Positions 62,160 through 64,000 of a stretch of 64,000 bases of DNA are shown here, piece after piece. The notes beneath the pieces were generated by a model. It was not told where the DNA came from, ran no database searches, and saw nothing but the letters and a program-made list of their open reading frames with translations. The stretch is from Bradyrhizobiaceae bacterium Ga0074131 (lineage in GTDB: Bacteria; Pseudomonadota; Alphaproteobacteria; Rhizobiales; Xanthobacteraceae). The stretch is taken from positions 53,533 to 117,532 of the forward strand of contig LNEC01000020.1 in assembly GCA_001464035.1 (NCBI GenBank), written 5' to 3'. Position 1 is the first letter of the stretch. The number at the start of each line of letters is the position of its first letter. The position numbers were made by a program, and so were the translations under genes.

Positions 62160-62891
62160 CGCAAGGAACGCGGCCGCGCCGAGCGCGGCTATCATCACGG
62201 CAATCTGAAAGAGGCGCTGCTGCAGGCGGCGCTCGGGCTGATCGCGGAAAAAGGCCCCGGCGGATTCACCTTTGCCGATGCCGCGCGCATGGCGGGCGTC
62301 AGCCCGGCCGCACCGTACCGGCATTTTCGCGACCGCGACGAACTGCTGTCGAGTATTGCCCAGCGCGGCTTCGAGCAGTTCGAGGCGCTGCTCACGCAAG
62401 CCTGGGATGACGGGCGTCCGGACACCGTCACCGCGTTCGAGCGGGTCGGCAAGGCCTATCTGGCGTTTGCCCGCAACGAGCCGGCTTACTATTCGGCGAT
62501 GTTCGAATCCGGGCTTCCGGTCGATCTCAATCCGACGCTGCTGGCCGCCAGCGAGCGCGCTTTCGGCATCATCCGCGCCGCCGCCGAGCGGCTCGCCGCG
62601 CTGGCGCCGCCCGGGGTGGCGCGGCCGCCGGCGATGATGATGGCGCTGCATATCTGGTCGATGTCGCACGGCGTGGCGTCGCTGTTCGGGCGCGGCGACG
62701 CGGCACGGCGCAAGCTGCCGATGTCGCCGGAGGATCTGCTGGAAGCGCAGGTGCTGATCTATCTGCGCGGCCTCGGTTTTCCGACCGATCGCAGGCCATC
62801 CGGCCCGAAGGACCCGGCCGCTCCGCCGCCCGTCCCACCGGCAGGCGCGCCACCCGGCGCCCCATCGGGTCCTTGGGGCACCCCAAAATAA
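62151..62891 (+). CDS. TetR/AcrR-family transcriptional regulator
   Basis: A 246-residue regulator. It starts MSWRKERGRAERGYHHGNLKEALLQA, with a basic arm then the helix-turn-helix at about 35-65 (GGFTFADAARMAGVSPAAPYRHFRDRDELL). A C-terminal ligand domain follows, and a Pro-rich tail (about 215-246) ends in a low-complexity run. The WHG-type segment IWSMSHGVASLFG is visible (about 168-180). It likely represses itself and the DUF2852 gene downstream, since both carry the same operator pattern. Confidence 0.92.
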   Translation: MSWRKERGRAERGYHHGNLKEALLQAALGLIAEKGPGGFTFADAARMAGVSPAAPYRHFRDRDELLSSIAQRGFEQFEALLTQAWDDGRPDTVTAFERVGKAYLAFARNEPAYYSAMFESGLPVDLNPTLLAASERAFGIIRAAAERLAALAPPGVARPPAMMMALHIWSMSHGVASLFGRGDAARRKLPMSPEDLLEAQVLIYLRGLGFPTDRRPSGPKDPAAPPPVPPAGAPPGAPSGPWGTPK

Positions 62892-62917
62892 TTTCGGGGC
62901 GGGTGCTTGCCGCCCGC

Positions 62918-62963
62918 TTGACAAAACCGCGGCATGGTTTACTTATGTAAATGTTATTTACAT
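62918..62963 (+). promoter_or_regulatory. promoter with TetR-type operator
   Basis: A perfect TTGACA (62918-62923) is followed 17-18 bases later by a weak -10 region overlapped by ATGTAAAT-GTT-ATTTACAT (62945-62963), an exact 8-3-8 palindrome. It stands 34 bases before the DUF2852 start and matches the half-sites upstream of the TetR gene. Confidence 0.75.
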
Positions 62964-62996
62964 TCACAACGGCGTGATGCCGTCACGGAGAGGGAA

Positions 62997-63473
62997 ATGG
63001 CCTACACCGCAGATGTCAATCGATGGCGCGGCCCTGCAGAAGAGGTTCACCGCCCGCATATGCTCGATTCGCCCTGGCACCCCGGCTGGATCGCCGTGAC
63101 CGTGCTCGGATTCATCATCTGGTGGCCGATCGGCCTCGCCCTTCTCTTATTCACCCTCGGGAGCAGAAAAATGGGTTGCTGGAGCAATCGGGATCGCTTT
63201 GCGAACAAGATGGAGCGGATGCAGGACAAGATGGAGCGGATGCGCGGCCGCATGGAACGCCGCGGCTTCGGCTTCGGCGGACCGCCGTCCAGCGGCAACC
63301 GGGCCTTCGACGAATACCGCGTCGAAACCCTGCGGCGCCTCGAGGAGGAGCAGGCCGAGTTCAGGAATTTCCTCGACCGCCTGCGCCACGCCAAGGACAA
63401 GGAAGAGTTCGACCAGTTCATGGCGCAGCACAAGCCGCGCCCGACCCCGTCGAACGATCAGCCGCAGGGTTGA
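62997..63473 (+). CDS. DUF2852 membrane protein
   Basis: A 158-residue protein of the DUF2852 family. It has one or two membrane helices (HPGWIAVTVLGFIIWWPIGLALLLF, about 32-56), then a Met/Arg/Lys-rich coiled stretch (MERMQDKMERMRGRMERRG, about 78-96) and FDEYRVETLRRLEEEQAEFRNFLDRL, a second helical segment. The ATG at 62997 has GGAGAGGG. The family is restricted to alphaproteobacteria and has no known function. A strong promoter and an operator of the upstream TetR precede it, and a terminator follows at 63535. Confidence 0.85.
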   Translation: MAYTADVNRWRGPAEEVHRPHMLDSPWHPGWIAVTVLGFIIWWPIGLALLLFTLGSRKMGCWSNRDRFANKMERMQDKMERMRGRMERRGFGFGGPPSSGNRAFDEYRVETLRRLEEEQAEFRNFLDRLRHAKDKEEFDQFMAQHKPRPTPSNDQPQG

Positions 63474-63534
63474 ACGATCCGAACTTGAAGTTAAAGCCTC
63501 GGGCGTTGTGCCTCCATAGCACCTGATGGCGATG

Positions 63535-63573
63535 AGCCGCCCGTTTGCGATGAGCAGACGGGCGGCTTTGCTT
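63535..63573 (+). terminator. Rho-independent-like terminator after DUF2852
   Basis: AGCCGCCCGT (63535-63544) pairs exactly with ACGGGCGGCT (63558-63567), followed by TTGCTTT. Confidence 0.75.
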
Positions 63574-63840
63574 TGGCGTGGCTGGTAAAGGATGGAGCGT
63601 GATCCTGCGGCTCTAAGGTGCGCTGGAGCCTTTCTTCGACAAGAGCTGGAGCCGGGCGAGATCGAGGAAGTGAACTGAGCGAGTAACGCATCATTTCATT
63701 TAATGTCTGCTTGTGGCGCTGAGCCGACATTCGCAAACTGTCCATGTCCGCCTTGTGCCAACAGCGGACTCATGCACCGCAGCAAACAACGGCTCTATTC
63801 GATCACTTCGTCGGCCCGAGTGAGAAGGCGGTTGAACAGC
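63574..63840. other. intergenic stretch with no supported gene
   Basis: Short open frames occur on both strands, but none has a family motif, a ribosome site or normal codon use. Together with 63474-63534 this is the longest gene-free part of the window. It looks like remnant DNA next to a broken gene. Confidence 0.6.
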
Positions 63841-64000
63841 ACCACCATCACTTAGAACGGTGAGCACTTGCGCGCGCTCCCCTATCATCGTCGCGAACGC
63901 TTGTTCAAGTGCGTCCAGTCCGCGTGCTTCGGCCGGGACAAGCGTCAACCCCAGCGGCCCGGCGGCGTCTCGCGTCGACTTCAGACGCTCCAGATTGGGC
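63841..64000 (-). pseudogene. fragment of an ABC transporter substrate-binding protein (COG2984 type)
   Basis: Read on the minus strand from the window edge, about 50 residues match the type: PNLERLKSTRDAAGPLGL, then TLVPAEARGLDALEQAF and ATMIGERAQVLTVLSDG. After that the expected sequence stops and unrelated residues follow to a stop codon at 63700. The 5-prime part lies outside the window. It is probably a truncated gene joined to other DNA. Confidence 0.5.

Noticed and set aside
63491..63745. An 84-codon open frame on the minus strand near the window end
   Set aside because: It runs across the terminator of DUF2852 and has no recognisable family or ribosome site.

Overview
The window reads as chromosomal DNA of a GC-rich alphaproteobacterium of the Bradyrhizobium/Rhodopseudomonas (Nitrobacteraceae) group. 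The reasons are the codon use, the families present (a pimelate beta-oxidation operon, a Cys-type membrane formate dehydrogenase with DUF3305/DUF3306 neighbours, DUF2852, 6S RNA next to 5-FTHF cyclo-ligase) and scattered hairpin repeats of the type common in that group. The genus cannot be fixed from the sequence alone. No rRNA, tRNA, CRISPR array, complete insertion sequence or phage was seen.

Layout. 1-2005: a MarR regulator and a glycerate 2-kinase. 2061-16921: a dicarboxylate/acyl catabolic block. It holds two near-identical periplasmic binding proteins, each with its own terminator, livGFHM-type ABC genes, an IclR regulator and, divergently, a pim-like operon (hydratase/dehydrogenase fusion, CoA ligase, two acyl-CoA dehydrogenases, SDR). 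A perfect 9-1-9 palindrome lies between the two arms. 17061-21643: glycerol kinase, GNAT, an LCAT-like lipase of foreign look and a GST. 21738-23374: 6S RNA, 5-FTHF cyclo-ligase and a YmdB-like phosphoesterase. 23490-24076: a VapBC pair. 24168-25928: a soluble chemoreceptor-like protein. 26129-31197: yebC-ruvC-ruvA-ruvB with a broken ruvA and an inserted membrane-protein gene, then a Tat phosphoesterase and ybgC, but no tol genes. 31437-33930: PilZ protein, GST, TetR and a secreted protein.

33979-48467 is a formate dehydrogenase island. FdhABC sits with a Tat-signal peptide protein, an HTH-TorD fusion, DUF3305, DUF3306, DUF6352- and DUF6505-like proteins, a biotin/lipoate-ligase-like protein lacking the catalytic lysine, a 51-residue membrane peptide, a DUF971 protein and a WD40-cytochrome c. 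Divergently transcribed are a multi-cluster ferredoxin and an Mrp/NBP35 ATPase. The set looks like a dedicated assembly, quality-control and regulation module for one enzyme.

48480-62079 carries many small stress-type enzymes around an ECF42-type sigma factor. Four promoters share TGTCGG, exactly 17 bases, then CGTC. They precede a VOC gene, the YciI-sigma pair, a SnoaL-DoxX-SRPBCC-VOC operon and a second YciI gene, so a local regulon can be read from the sequence. Interleaved are ghrA, cobT/cobS/cobC, an SDR, a cupin, HxlR plus a RibD-like reductase, and a GST. 62127-64000: a TetR and a DUF2852 gene share an operator pattern, followed by about 500 bases with only a terminator and a broken binding-protein fragment.
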